From Bradyrhizobium manausense (GTDB lineage Bacteria > Pseudomonadota > Alphaproteobacteria > Rhizobiales > Xanthobacteraceae), in NCBI RefSeq assembly GCF_018130615.1, contig NZ_JAFCKB010000004.1, positions 124,001 through 188,000 on the forward strand: 64,000 nucleotides of DNA, read 5' to 3'. A program made the translations under genes and the position numbers. Positions 48,402 to 57,925 of this stretch are shown here, in pieces; the first letter of the stretch is position 1, and each line of letters begins with the position of its first letter. The notes beneath the pieces were generated by a model. That model was not told the origin of the DNA. It saw only the letters and a program-made list of their open reading frames with translations, and made no database searches.

Positions 48402-48728
48402 GTGCGTCAGGGACTGTATAAGGTCGATTTCCACACGGTTCACGGAACCGGATGCGGCGTCGTCTATGTGACGGATGGCAAGATGCGCGGCGGCAATTCA
48501 GCCTTCGCGTTCATCGGCACCTACACGGGCGAAGGCGAAAGCATCAAGGTCAAAATCTCGACCGAACGCTACAACGACGACCCCGCGTTCAAGGCGCTGT
48601 TCGGCGTCGACCGGATCACGCTGACGCTCGCCGGCCGCGAGGATGGCGACACGGCTGAATTCGAAGGCAACGCGCTGCAAGTGCCGGGCGTTGCCTTCAG
48701 AGCAGTGCTGAGCCGGATCACCGACTAG
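48402..48728 (+). CDS. GrlR family regulatory-like protein
   Basis: 108 residues starting with GTG (MRQGLYKVDFHTVHGTGCGV). The pattern VVYVTDGKMRGGNSAFAFIG and GVDRITLTLAGREDGDTAEF, then PGVAFRAVLSRITD, is the beta-barrel family called GrlR in Bradyrhizobium annotation, first described as an inhibitor of a type III secretion activator. No type III genes are near. AGG precedes the GTG. Role unknown here. Confidence 0.68.
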   Translation: MRQGLYKVDFHTVHGTGCGVVYVTDGKMRGGNSAFAFIGTYTGEGESIKVKISTERYNDDPAFKALFGVDRITLTLAGREDGDTAEFEGNALQVPGVAFRAVLSRITD

Positions 48729-48748
48729 GCGCCCAGCCCCCCAGACTC

Positions 48749-49129
48749 TCAGCTCTTCGGCAGCTTCGGAATGCTCTCGGCAAAGCCGTTGAAGCACGCC
48801 AGCCGTTCGTCCTCTTCCTTGAGGAAGCGGCAATCGGCGACACCCTTGGCCTTGGGCGGCTTGGGCTTCGGCGTCGGCGGAATCACGGCGTCGTAGCAGT
48901 TGAGACGGTCCTTGGTACCGTCGTCGGTATCGAGGCAAGCCTGGAGCCGCACTGCGATCGACTGCGGCTTGCCCTTCGGCGCCGCGGCGGCCGGCTTCGC
49001 AGCTGCCTCCTTCGCGCCTTTGGGCTTGACCTGCACCAGCGGCTTGTCCCCCACCATCGGTGGCTTGTCGGCTTGCGCAAACGCGGAGGCTGAATAGAGC
49101 ACCGCGGCAACCGCCAAAATCATCCTCAT
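48749..49129 (-). CDS. Secreted Lys/Pro/Ala-rich protein with four cysteines
   Basis: ATG 49129 starts MRMILAVAAVLYSASAFAQA, a signal peptide. The mature 105 residues have a Lys/Ala/Pro linker, then AVRLQACLDTDDGTKDRLNC and YDAVIPPTPKPKPPK, ADCRFLKEEDERLACFNG, giving four Cys that could form two disulfides. I recognise a family layout of C-x-N-C / D-C-R-x3-E-E-D-E-R-L-x-C-F common in rhizobia. Function unknown. Confidence 0.6.
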   Translation of the reverse strand: MRMILAVAAVLYSASAFAQADKPPMVGDKPLVQVKPKGAKEAAAKPAAAAPKGKPQSIAVRLQACLDTDDGTKDRLNCYDAVIPPTPKPKPPKAKGVADCRFLKEEDERLACFNGFAESIPKLPKS

Positions 49130-49220
49130 TTCAGTCAACTCTCTTTGGTCCCCATGACCGGCCTTCTAGCGCTCTCCCGCGCGGTTTGCCAAGCGCCTTG
49201 CGCACCGGAAACATCGGCTT

Positions 49221-50393
49221 TCAGCGGGAGCCGACAGCAGCAGGCCGGGGCCGGCTCACAACGACCAGGACCAGCGCAAGAAAGACGAAGCCGATCGCCA
49301 CAAAGCCTGTGCTATGCAGCAATTCGCGGGCAAACAGCAGTCCACCGACGGCGGAGCCGATGGCCTGGCCGATGTAGAGAACCGACGTATTGAGCGCGAC
49401 GGTTGCGGGCGCAAGCGGCGGCGCGGCCGAGACCAGCCGCACCTGCTGCATGGAATTGGTCGATGCAAAGCCCAGTCCCCAGACCGCGACCCCCGTCGCC
49501 ATCAACACAAGGTTGCCCGCGCTCAGCGCCCATCCCGCAATGCCCGCCAGTAACAGGCACGTGAACAGCAACGACGTCCGGTACGGCCCCCATGTGTCGA
49601 CGATGCGGCTCGCCACCGCAACGCCAAGGAAGCCGCACACTCCGTAAGTGGCGAACACCAAGCCGATCGCATCCGGGCCCGCGTCGGTCAGCTTCTTGAG
49701 CAGCGGGCCCATGAAAGTGAACACCGTGAACTGGCCCGACATCTGCAGCGTCGTGATCGCCAGCAAGAGCAGGATGGTCCTGCTGCGGCCGACCTCGCTC
49801 CAGGTCTTCAGATCGACCGGCGTGCCCTTCAAGCCGGCTGGCAAACGCACCAGCAGCAACAGGAAGCTGACACAGCCGAGCGCGCCGATCTCGCCATAGG
49901 CCGCGCGCCAGCCGTAGCGGCTGGCGATGAAGGTGATCAGCGGGAGGCCGACGGCTGCAGCGAGCGACCAGCCCAGGAAGATATAAGCAATCGTGCTGCC
50001 GCGCCGCTCCGCCGGCACGATCAGCGCCGCCGTGCCCGCCGCCTGCGGCGTGTAGAGCGCGCCGACGGCGAGCATCACCAGGCGGACGATAAGGAGGGTC
50101 GAATAGTCTGGTGCGAATGCCGAAGCGAGATTGCCAACAGCGAGCACCGCGAGCGTGATCGTGAGCAATATCCGCCGTTCGATGCGGCTGGTTAGCCACG
50201 CCGTCAGCGGCGAGCCGATGCACAGCGTGATCGCGCCGAAGGTGATCAGGAGCCCGGCCGCGCGGATGCTGATGCCGAGCCCTGCCGACAATTCCGGCAG
50301 CATCCCCGCCGGCGCCAGCACCGAGCAACCGGTGACGAGATTGCCAAGCATCAGGGAAGTTGGCGCAAAACGGCCGGCGCGGGGATTTTCCAT
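49221..50393 (-). CDS. MFS transporter (DHA1/Bcr-type efflux)
   Basis: ATG 50393 starts MENPRAGRFAPTSLMLGNLV, 390 residues and twelve hydrophobic helices. The MFS signature between helices 2 and 3 reads SPLTAWLTSRIERRILLTIT, and IVRLVMLAVGALYTPQAAGT follows. It ends in VVVSRPRPAAVGSR. This fits the MFS sugar-efflux or Bcr/CmlA type; substrate unknown. A large uninterrupted frame beyond 50393 is antisense to thrS and not real. Confidence 0.85.
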   Translation of the reverse strand: MENPRAGRFAPTSLMLGNLVTGCSVLAPAGMLPELSAGLGISIRAAGLLITFGAITLCIGSPLTAWLTSRIERRILLTITLAVLAVGNLASAFAPDYSTLLIVRLVMLAVGALYTPQAAGTAALIVPAERRGSTIAYIFLGWSLAAAVGLPLITFIASRYGWRAAYGEIGALGCVSFLLLLVRLPAGLKGTPVDLKTWSEVGRSRTILLLLAITTLQMSGQFTVFTFMGPLLKKLTDAGPDAIGLVFATYGVCGFLGVAVASRIVDTWGPYRTSLLFTCLLLAGIAGWALSAGNLVLMATGVAVWGLGFASTNSMQQVRLVSAAPPLAPATVALNTSVLYIGQAIGSAVGGLLFARELLHSTGFVAIGFVFLALVLVVVSRPRPAAVGSR

Positions 50394-50579
50394 GCAGTTG
50401 CATGTAGAGCAGACCCGCGGCCAGTTAAAGGCCATGTCCCGAAATAGTTGGAGCACCGCCCCGGCTTTTGCGCGCCACTTTCTTGGAATTGCCGGATTGC
50501 GCAGGCCGAATCGCCTGATATATCGCTCGTTCCCGCTTACCTGCGCTCGTTCGCAGGAGTGAGCCTCAGGAGAAAAGCA

Positions 50580-52622
50580 ATGTCCGACCAGCCCAAATCC
50601 GAATCCGGCTTTCAATACAGCCTCAGCAATCTGAAGCCCGTGACCCCCGCCGCCAAAGTCACCCTCACCTTCCCCGACGGCGCCCAACGCCAGTTCGACC
50701 AGAGCATCACCGGCCTCGATATCGCCAAAGGCATCTCGCCCTCGCTGGCCAAGCGCACCGTGGCGATGGCGCTCGACGGCGTGCTCACCGATCTCAACGA
50801 TCCCATCGAGGCTGACGCCAAGCTCAGGCTGATCACGCGCGACGAGCCGGAGGCGCTCGAACTGATCCGCCACGACTGCGCCCACGTGCTGGCGGAAGCC
50901 GTGCAGTCGCTGTGGCCGGGCACGCAAGTCACCATCGGCCCGGTGATCGAGAACGGGTTCTATTACGACTTCTTCCGCAACGAGCCGTTCACGCCTGAGG
51001 ATTTCGCGGCCATCGAGAAAAAGATGCGCGAGATCATCGCGCGCGACAAGCCTTTCACGAAAGAGGTTTGGGATCGCGAGAAAACCAAGCAGGTGTTCCG
51101 CGACAAGGGCGAGGCCTTCAAGGTCGAGCTGGTCGACGCCATTCCCGGCAACGAGCCGATCAAGATCTACTACCAGGGCGACTGGTTCGACCTGTGCCGC
51201 GGCCCGCACATGACTTCCACCGGCAAGGTCGGCAACGCCTTCAAGCTGATGAAGGTGGCCGGCGCCTACTGGCGTGGCGATTCCAACAATCCGATGCTGA
51301 CGCGCATCTACGGCACGGCCTTCGCCAAGCAGGAGGATCTCGATCTCTATCTCAAGCAGATCGAGGAAGCCGAGAAGCGCGACCATCGCAAGCTCGGACG
51401 CGAGCTCGATCTCTTCCATTTCCAGGAGGAGGGTCCGGGCGTCGTGTTCTGGCATCCGAAGGGCTGGACCATCTTCCAGCAGCTGATCGCCTATATGCGC
51501 CGCCGCCTGACCGGCGACTACAGCGAGGTCAACGCGCCGCAGATCCTGGACAAGGTGCTGTGGGAGACCTCTGGCCACTGGGGCTGGTACCGCGAGAACA
51601 TGTTCGCGGCTCAGTCCGCCGGCGACGAGGCCGAGGACAAGCGCTGGTTCGCGCTGAAGCCGATGAACTGCCCCGGTCACGTCCAGATCTTCAAGCACGG
51701 TCTGAAGAGCTACCGCGACCTGCCGCTCCGCCTCGCCGAATTTGGCGTGGTGCATCGCTATGAGCCGTCCGGCGCCATGCACGGCCTGATGCGCGTGCGC
51801 GGCTTCACCCAGGACGACGCGCACATCTTCTGCACCGAGGACCAGCTCGCCGAAGAGTGCCTGAAGATCAACGACCTCATCCTGTCGACCTACGCCGATT
51901 TCGGCTTCACCGGCGATCTCACCGTGAAGCTGTCGACGCGGCCGGAGAAACGCGTCGGCACCGATGCGATGTGGGATCACGCCGAGCGCGTGATGGCGAC
52001 GGTTCTGCGCGAGATCCAGTCGCAGAACAATCACATCAAGACGGAGATCAATCCCGGCGAAGGCGCCTTCTATGGGCCGAAGTTCGAATATGTGCTGCGC
52101 GATGCCATCGGCCGCGACTGGCAGTGCGGCACCACGCAGGTCGATTTCAACCTGCCGGAACGGTTCGGTGCGTTCTACATCGACCATGACGGCGGCAAGA
52201 AACCGCCGGTGATGGTGCATCGCGCGATCTGCGGCTCGATGGAGCGCTATATCGGCATCCTGATCGAGCACTATGCCGGCAACTTCCCGCTCTGGCTCTC
52301 GCCGGTGCAGGCGGTGGTCACGACCATCACCTCGGAAGGCGACGAATACGCCAAGGTCGTGCTGGAGCAGGCGCGGCGCGCGGGCCTGCGGGTCGAGATC
52401 GACCTGCGCAACGAAAAGATCAACTACAAGGTCCGCGAGCACTCGCTGGCCAAGATCCCGGCGCTGCTCGTGGTCGGCAAGAAAGAGGCCGAGACGCATT
52501 CGGTCTCCATCCGCCGGCTCGGCAGCGACGGCCAGAAGGTGATGACGACCGAGGAGGCGATCGCCGCCCTGGTCGACGAGGCGACCCCGCCGGATGTCCG
52601 GCGGATGCGCGGCGCGGTCTGA
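50580..52622 (+). CDS. thrS: Threonyl-tRNA synthetase
   Basis: ATG 50580 with AGGAG six bases upstream, 680 residues. In order: a TGS domain ([20 protein letters not shown]), the editing/SAD domain with the [12 protein letters not shown] motif and ADK-like zinc ligands, then the class II core with [31 protein letters not shown] (motif 2) and [18 protein letters not shown] (motif 3), and the anticodon domain ending [12 protein letters not shown]. It charges tRNA-Thr. Only one copy is visible. Confidence 0.97.
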   Translation: MSDQPKSESGFQYSLSNLKPVTPAAKVTLTFPDGAQRQFDQSITGLDIAKGISPSLAKRTVAMALDGVLTDLNDPIEADAKLRLITRDEPEALELIRHDCAHVLAEAVQSLWPGTQVTIGPVIENGFYYDFFRNEPFTPEDFAAIEKKMREIIARDKPFTKEVWDREKTKQVFRDKGEAFKVELVDAIPGNEPIKIYYQGDWFDLCRGPHMTSTGKVGNAFKLMKVAGAYWRGDSNNPMLTRIYGTAFAKQEDLDLYLKQIEEAEKRDHRKLGRELDLFHFQEEGPGVVFWHPKGWTIFQQLIAYMRRRLTGDYSEVNAPQILDKVLWETSGHWGWYRENMFAAQSAGDEAEDKRWFALKPMNCPGHVQIFKHGLKSYRDLPLRLAEFGVVHRYEPSGAMHGLMRVRGFTQDDAHIFCTEDQLAEECLKINDLILSTYADFGFTGDLTVKLSTRPEKRVGTDAMWDHAERVMATVLREIQSQNNHIKTEINPGEGAFYGPKFEYVLRDAIGRDWQCGTTQVDFNLPERFGAFYIDHDGGKKPPVMVHRAICGSMERYIGILIEHYAGNFPLWLSPVQAVVTTITSEGDEYAKVVLEQARRAGLRVEIDLRNEKINYKVREHSLAKIPALLVVGKKEAETHSVSIRRLGSDGQKVMTTEEAIAALVDEATPPDVRRMRGAV

Positions 52623-52715
52623 TCTCTGAAATCGATCTAAATTCGCTTCCGGTTGCGGGCGTGCGTGCCTATCTCGGCATGGCACGCCCGACGACCAGCC
52701 GAAGAGGACATCGCA

Positions 52716-53279
52716 GTGCCCGACGCCATCGAACTCCTGAAAACCCGCCGCTCGGTCAAGCCGCGCGAGATGACCGGCCCAGGCCCCTCGCCGGCCGAGC
52801 TCGAGACCATTCTCACCATCGGCGCGCGCGTGCCCGATCACGGCAAGCTCGCGCCCTGGCGCTTCATCATTTTCGAGGGCGATGCCCGCCAGCGTGCCGG
52901 CGAGGTCATCGCCAAGGTCTTCGCCCGCAAGAATCCCGGTGCGCCCGCGGCTGATATCGAGACCGAGCGCAAGCGTCTCACCGATGCGCCGCTGGTGATC
53001 GGCATCGTCAGCTTCACCAAGCCGCACCCCAAGGTGCCGGCGTGGGAGCAGGAATTGTCGGCCGGCGCCAGCGCCATGAACATCGTCACGGCCGCGACCG
53101 CGCTCGGCTATGGCGCGGCCTGGCTGACGGGCTGGTTCGCCTTCGACCGCGACGTGCTGGACGGTCTCGGCCTCAAGGCCGACGAAAAGCTCGCCGGGCT
53201 CATCCATATCGGCAAGCCGACCAAGCCGAGCGAGGACCGTCCGCGGCCGGTCCTTTCCGAAATCGTGACGCGGTTTTAA
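52716..53279 (+). CDS. Nitroreductase family protein
   Basis: GTG 52716 (GAGG seven bases upstream) gives 187 residues. The FMN-binding R-R-S-V near the N-terminus (LLKTRRSVKPREM), VPDHGKLAPWRFIIFEGDAR, ATALGYGAAWLTGWFAFDRD and LAGLIHIGKPTKPSEDRPRP match the small YdjA-like nitroreductase family. It reduces nitro groups or quinones with NAD(P)H. The gene lies 93 bases after thrS. Confidence 0.9.
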   Translation: MPDAIELLKTRRSVKPREMTGPGPSPAELETILTIGARVPDHGKLAPWRFIIFEGDARQRAGEVIAKVFARKNPGAPAADIETERKRLTDAPLVIGIVSFTKPHPKVPAWEQELSAGASAMNIVTAATALGYGAAWLTGWFAFDRDVLDGLGLKADEKLAGLIHIGKPTKPSEDRPRPVLSEIVTRF

Positions 53280-53342
53280 TCGATGTCTTGTTGACGCTCC
53301 TGACGTCTTGCGGCTTTGTTCCCGGCAAGGGAGGAAGCCCGG

Positions 53343-54614
53343 ATGAAGCGTCGTGAATTTCTGGTCGGGGCCACGATGCTGGCCGGCACGATGGCGCGAA
53401 GCCGTGCCACCGCCGACATCCCTGCTCCGGCGCCCGACAAGCTGCAACGCATCACGGCGTTCTTCGAGAACGAGGTGACCAACGGCCGGCTGCCGGGGGC
53501 CATGGTCCTGATCCAGCAGCACGGCAAGCCGGTCTATTTCAAGCTGTTCGGCGTGCGCGACGTCAGGACTCGCCTGTCGATGACGCCGGACACGATCTTC
53601 TCCGTCCATTCCATGAGCAAGCCGATTACCAGCCTGCTTGCGATGATGCTGATCGACGAGGGCAAGCTCGCGCTCACCGATCCCGTGGCGAAATACATCC
53701 CCCTCTTCGCGGACACGAAGGTGGGGGTCGAGGTCACCAAGCCGGATGGCTCGATGGTGCTCGACATGGTGCCGCCGGTCCATCCGGTGACGATCCGGGA
53801 TTTGATGCGGCACACCTCGGGCATCAGCTACGACTATATCGGCGGCAGATGGGTCGAGCTCGCCTACAGGGCGGCCAACATCTTCGCGGGCCCGTTCAAC
53901 AACAGGGAATTCGCCGACCGTATCGCCAGGCTCCCGCTGGCGCGTCAGCCGGGAACGCTGTGGCGCTACGGTCACTCCACCGACGTGCTCGGCAGCGTCA
54001 TCGAAATTGTCACCAAGCAGACGCTGTACGAGGCCTTGAAACAGCGCATCTTCGATCCGCTTGGCATGACCAGCACCAAGTTCGTCCTCACGACCCCCGA
54101 TGAGATCGAGCGCATGGCGCGGCCGCTGCCGAGCGATCAGATCCTGCTCGATGCCGAGCGCGACCGTCTCGCCCATCCCGAGTGGCAATCCGGCGGCGGC
54201 GGTCTGCTCTCGACCATCACCGACTATCAGCGCTTCGCCCAGATGCTGCTCAACGGCGGCGAGTTCGACGGCAAGCGCTATCTCAGCCCGGCCGCCTTCA
54301 AAGACATGACGACCGACCAGATCGGACCGGGCTCCGGCGTCGATCGCGACTATTTCTATTTCCCGGGCGACGGCTTCGGTTATGGCTATGGGCTCGCGGT
54401 GCGCACCGATCCAGGCAATGCAAAGCCGCCGCCGGCGGGCTCGATCGGCGAGCTGAAATGGGACTCAGGAAGCGGCACCTATTTCGGCGTCGATCCCAGG
54501 CTCGACATGGTCTACGTGTTGATGCAGCAGACCCAGAACGAGCGCGGCCGCATCACGCCGGCGTTCAAGGAGCTGGTCTACGGCACCTTTCCGCCCGAGC
54601 TAAGCCGCCCGTGA
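53343..54614 (+). CDS. Beta-lactamase-like serine hydrolase, secreted
   Basis: ATG 53343 starts MKRREFLVGATMLAGTMARS, a Tat-type signal (R-R-E-F-L), 423 residues. The S-x2-K is VHSMSKPITSLLAM, the Y-x-S is RYGHSTDVLGSVIE and the C-terminal G-x-x-G element is SGSGTYFGVDP. It belongs to the class C beta-lactamase/esterase group. The C-terminal 30 residues FKELVYGTFPPELSRP are typical. It converges on the GGDEF-EAL gene with 15 bases overlap. Confidence 0.87.
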   Translation: MKRREFLVGATMLAGTMARSRATADIPAPAPDKLQRITAFFENEVTNGRLPGAMVLIQQHGKPVYFKLFGVRDVRTRLSMTPDTIFSVHSMSKPITSLLAMMLIDEGKLALTDPVAKYIPLFADTKVGVEVTKPDGSMVLDMVPPVHPVTIRDLMRHTSGISYDYIGGRWVELAYRAANIFAGPFNNREFADRIARLPLARQPGTLWRYGHSTDVLGSVIEIVTKQTLYEALKQRIFDPLGMTSTKFVLTTPDEIERMARPLPSDQILLDAERDRLAHPEWQSGGGGLLSTITDYQRFAQMLLNGGEFDGKRYLSPAAFKDMTTDQIGPGSGVDRDYFYFPGDGFGYGYGLAVRTDPGNAKPPPAGSIGELKWDSGSGTYFGVDPRLDMVYVLMQQTQNERGRITPAFKELVYGTFPPELSRP

Positions 54615-57062
54615 GGCGCGCCGACCGAAATCGGCGAGCAGCTTTGCGATCTCGGCGGCAGGCCGCGCCGCGCTGAACAGGAAGCCCTGCACCTCGTTGC
54701 AACCTTCGGCGCGGAGCCAATCGAGCTGATCCTCGGTCTCGACGCCCTCCGCGGTCGTGGTGATGTTGAGGCTGCGGCCAAGCCCGGAGATTGCGCGCAC
54801 GATCGCGCCGCAATCGGGCCGCTGCGCCAGATCCTTCACGAATGAGCGGTCGATCTTGATCTTGTCGAAGGGGAAGCTGCGCAGATAGCTGAGGCTGGAA
54901 TAGCCGGTGCCGAAATCATCCATGGAGATGCCGACGCCGAGCTCGCGCAATTGATGCAGGATCGCAAGGTTGGCATCGGTCTCGGCGAGGAAGAGCGACT
55001 CGGTGATTTCGAGCTCGAGCCGCTTCGGTGACAGACCGGATTGCGCCAGCGCCGAGATCACGACTTGAACCAGATTGCGGCTGCGGAATTGCGCCGGCGA
55101 GAGATTGACCGCAACTTTCACGTCGGAGGGCCATTTCACCGCTTCGGCGCAGGCCTCGCGCAACACCCACTCGCCGAGCTGTGTGATGAGGCCGATGTCC
55201 TCCGCGACCGGAATGAACTCCGCCGGCGAGATCATGCCCTTGTCGGGATGACACCAGCGCAGCAGCGACTCGAAGCCGGAAATGCGATCTGAGGCGATCG
55301 ACACCAGCGGCTGGTAGTGCAGCTCGAACTCGCCATTGGCAAAGGCGCGGCGCAGATCGAGCTCCATATCGCGGCGCTTCTGCGCCAGGAGATCCATCTC
55401 GCGCTCGAAGAAATGATGCACGCCGCCGCCATCGGACTTCGCCCGGTACAGCGCCATGTCGGCGTTGCGCATCAGCTCCTCCGTCGTCACGCCGTCGCCC
55501 GGCGACAGCGCGATGCCGATGCTGGCACCGATCACCATCTCCTGACCATCGATGTCATAGGGTGCCTTCAGCATATCGATCAGCAGGGTCGCGCAGGCGC
55601 TCGCCTCGTTCGGCGAGACATCGGCCGCCAGAATGACGGCGAACTCGTCGCCGCCAAGCCGCGCCGCCAGATTGGCGCCGCGGACTACGGTGGTCAGGCG
55701 TCCGGCTACCTCCTTGAGCAGGCGATCGCCCGCGGGATGCCCGAAGGAGTCGTTGATATTCTTGAACAGATCGAGGTCGATATAGAGCACGCCGACACGC
55801 TTGCCGCCGGCCTGGTCGAGCGCCTGCTTCAGGCGCTCCTTGAAATATTCCCGGTTCGGCAGATCGGTGAGACCGTCATGATGGGCCATGTGGGCGATCC
55901 GCGCCTCGGCCTTGCGCCGCTCGGTGATGTCGACCACTGCGACCAGATAGCCGTCGCGACCATCGAAGGCGACGCGCCGGCCAAAGGTAAGCACCTCGAT
56001 CTCGCTGCCATCGGCGCGCAGATGCCGCCAGTTGCGCGAGGAATGATAGGCATCGCCGATGCGTTCGAGCGCCTCGGCGTGGCTGTCCCACTCATCCTCG
56101 GGCCAGATCTCGTGCAGCCGCATTCGCAGGAAGGCCGCGCGGCTGTAGCCGTAATGCTGGACCGCGGCATCGTTGACGCCAAGAAACTGCCTGGTGTCAG
56201 CGTCGAACACCCACATCGGCATCGGATTGTTGTCGAACAGCAGACGAAACGAGGCGTCGCGCCGCTTCAACGCTGTGACATCGGAGATCGTCAGCGAGAC
56301 CACATCGGCAAACGCGGTGGCGCTCAGCCGGAGATAACGGCTCTCGTGCTCGATCTCGAGCTGCTCGCCGCGGCCGCCGGAAACCGCCTTGAGCAGGAGT
56401 TCCATGATCTCGGGCGCGGCAAGCAGCGTGTGGCCATCGCAAATCCGCCGCCACAACAGGCTCGAACCTTCGGCCTTCAGCAGCAGTCCAGCGCTGTTGT
56501 TATGATGCACGATCTGGAGATCGAACGGCCTGCCACCGGCGTCGCGCAGCGTTGCCAGCGAGACCACCGCATCGTCAGTCGCGGCGAAGATCGCGTCCAG
56601 CAAATTGTACTGCGCGCCGTGCTCGTTGACGTAGACACCCACAAGCCGGGCGCCCCAGCGCGAGGCCGTCGGCAAGGCCAGCACATCATAGGTCCTGACC
56701 ATGCCGTCGCGCACGCAATGTGCACTCGCATGATGCGGCTGCCCGGCGGCCAGCGCATTCGCGGCTGCTTCCGACAGCGCCGTGGCGCAATCCGGCGACA
56801 GCTCCCTGACTGGAATATCCCAGCGCTCCTCGCCGAGCCATTTCTGAACATAGCGTCCGCTGCGCGACAGCTCGAGCGTGCCGTCGCCCTTGAGCAGCGC
56901 AATATGGTCGGCGAGCCGTCCAAGGCTGCCGAGCATCACATCCTCATAGCGGGGCAGCCGGTCACCCGGCTTCAACGCGGCGCGCCATTTGCGCTGAAGC
57001 ACCGGGATGTCGTCAAACATTTCGGCGGCCGGCTTGCCCGGCATCTTCCTCGCGGCACTCAT
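54600..57062 (-). CDS. PAS-GGDEF-EAL cyclic-di-GMP protein
   Basis: I start at ATG 57062 (MSAARKMPGKPAAEMFDDIP; GGGGA 5 bases upstream), 820 residues. An N-terminal PAS-like part (about 1-260), a second PAS (FRLLFDNNPMPMWVFDADTR, up to VDITERRKAEARI), then GGDEF with LGGDEF and a preceding NINDSFGHPAGDRLL, then an EAL domain with GFESLLRW (E-S-L, catalytic Glu kept), TAEGVETEDQLDWLR and SMDDFGTGYSSLSYL. It probably makes or degrades c-di-GMP; the ESL variant keeps metal-binding residues. No membrane helix, so cytoplasmic. Confidence 0.93.
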   Translation of the reverse strand: MSAARKMPGKPAAEMFDDIPVLQRKWRAALKPGDRLPRYEDVMLGSLGRLADHIALLKGDGTLELSRSGRYVQKWLGEERWDIPVRELSPDCATALSEAAANALAAGQPHHASAHCVRDGMVRTYDVLALPTASRWGARLVGVYVNEHGAQYNLLDAIFAATDDAVVSLATLRDAGGRPFDLQIVHHNNSAGLLLKAEGSSLLWRRICDGHTLLAAPEIMELLLKAVSGGRGEQLEIEHESRYLRLSATAFADVVSLTISDVTALKRRDASFRLLFDNNPMPMWVFDADTRQFLGVNDAAVQHYGYSRAAFLRMRLHEIWPEDEWDSHAEALERIGDAYHSSRNWRHLRADGSEIEVLTFGRRVAFDGRDGYLVAVVDITERRKAEARIAHMAHHDGLTDLPNREYFKERLKQALDQAGGKRVGVLYIDLDLFKNINDSFGHPAGDRLLKEVAGRLTTVVRGANLAARLGGDEFAVILAADVSPNEASACATLLIDMLKAPYDIDGQEMVIGASIGIALSPGDGVTTEELMRNADMALYRAKSDGGGVHHFFEREMDLLAQKRRDMELDLRRAFANGEFELHYQPLVSIASDRISGFESLLRWCHPDKGMISPAEFIPVAEDIGLITQLGEWVLREACAEAVKWPSDVKVAVNLSPAQFRSRNLVQVVISALAQSGLSPKRLELEITESLFLAETDANLAILHQLRELGVGISMDDFGTGYSSLSYLRSFPFDKIKIDRSFVKDLAQRPDCGAIVRAISGLGRSLNITTTAEGVETEDQLDWLRAEGCNEVQGFLFSAARPAAEIAKLLADFGRRASRAA

Positions 57063-57275
57063 TGCAGTCCCCAACGCACTTTCACGCCGCATCCAATGCA
57101 ACCTCGCTTAATGGCGTGTAAAAAGCGCGCAGGCGCGGGTTCGGTTCGGCGATCATGACAGTTTTAAGTCGCGCGGTGGTTAGTGCGATTTAGAGACTAT
57201 GACAGTGATTTGAAATGCGATTCATACGATTACGAACGCTTCTGCACACAGCTGCAGTCTTTCCGCGGAAACAGT

Positions 57276-57313
57276 CCGGATTGCTTCGTCGCAAGAGCTC
57301 CTCGCAATGACGG
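57276..57313. repeat. REP-like palindrome, degenerate copy
   Basis: CCGGATTGCTTCGTCGCAAGAGCTCCTCGC-AATGACGG looks like a degenerate copy of the 'GGATTGCTTCG...CGCAATGACGG' dispersed repeat of Bradyrhizobium, in which GATTGCTTCG pairs with CGC-AAT. It shares GCAATGACGG with 37745. Confidence 0.5.
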
Positions 57314-57424
57314 AGCAAGTGGCGCCAAAATGCTTCTGCGGCTTGTATCATCATCGCAGACACACCTTCGCATCCTCGCGGCGCTTTTCGTCCGAGTCTT
57401 GCTTCGTCGTCTTGCCCTCGAATT

Positions 57425-57920
57425 GAACGAGGGCGCAGGGAAGGCCGGGAGCCGACTGGCACCCGCGGTCCACTGTGCGAAGGTTGCGCTACAAGAGGCT
57501 GCACAGCGGCATACAGGTGAAGCCGGAGACATCCCGGCCTTCCCTGCGCAGTGGTTTGACGGCTTATGTCGTGCTCTCCCCGGGGAGCGATGCACTATTG
57601 CCCCCGTCGTCTCGCGGATGACTGATGGATGGGCCCGGTTGGGCCACACGCATCACCACGAGCCTTGTCGCACAGGCTCCGGACGCCAGGACCACACGAT
57701 TTTGCCGTACGCAGATCACACCGGTCGTATGCGCGACGGCCTCGCTCACGGTTGCCCGCCCTGCAAAACCTTCGCGCCGATGTGGCCCACGTCCACCGCC
57801 GTCCGGCCCGCGTTCGCGACGATCGCGATACGCCCCTCTTCCTTGGGCCGGGTTACCCCGACGTATACGCCATTTCCGAATTTCGGCAAAGTGGAATATT
57901 TTCGATGGCGGGCGTTGCCC
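57425..57920. repeat. About 500-base dispersed intergenic repeat
   Basis: I recognise this block from memory of Bradyrhizobium intergenic DNA (GCAGGGAAGGCCGGG...GACATCCCGGCCTTCCCTGCGC... CCGTACGCAGATCACACC...GAATTTCGGCAAAGTGGAAT). It contains a perfect 17-base inverted repeat CGCAGGGAAGGCCGGGA / TCCCGGCCTTCCCTGCG at 57434-57450 and 57532-57548. There is no convincing gene: frames here lack start signals. Its function is unknown. Confidence 0.5.
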
Positions 57921-57925
57921 GAGAC

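Noticed and set aside
50394-54188. Very long open frame on the minus strand continuing from the MFS gene through thrS, nitroreductase and hydrolase genes
   Set aside because: It is antisense to well-recognised genes, has low-complexity Arg/His/Leu-rich composition and is a GC-rich artefact; only 49221-50393 is a gene.
55317-57158. Long plus-strand frame across the GGDEF-EAL gene
   Set aside because: Antisense to a clearly coding gene with PAS, GGDEF and EAL motifs.
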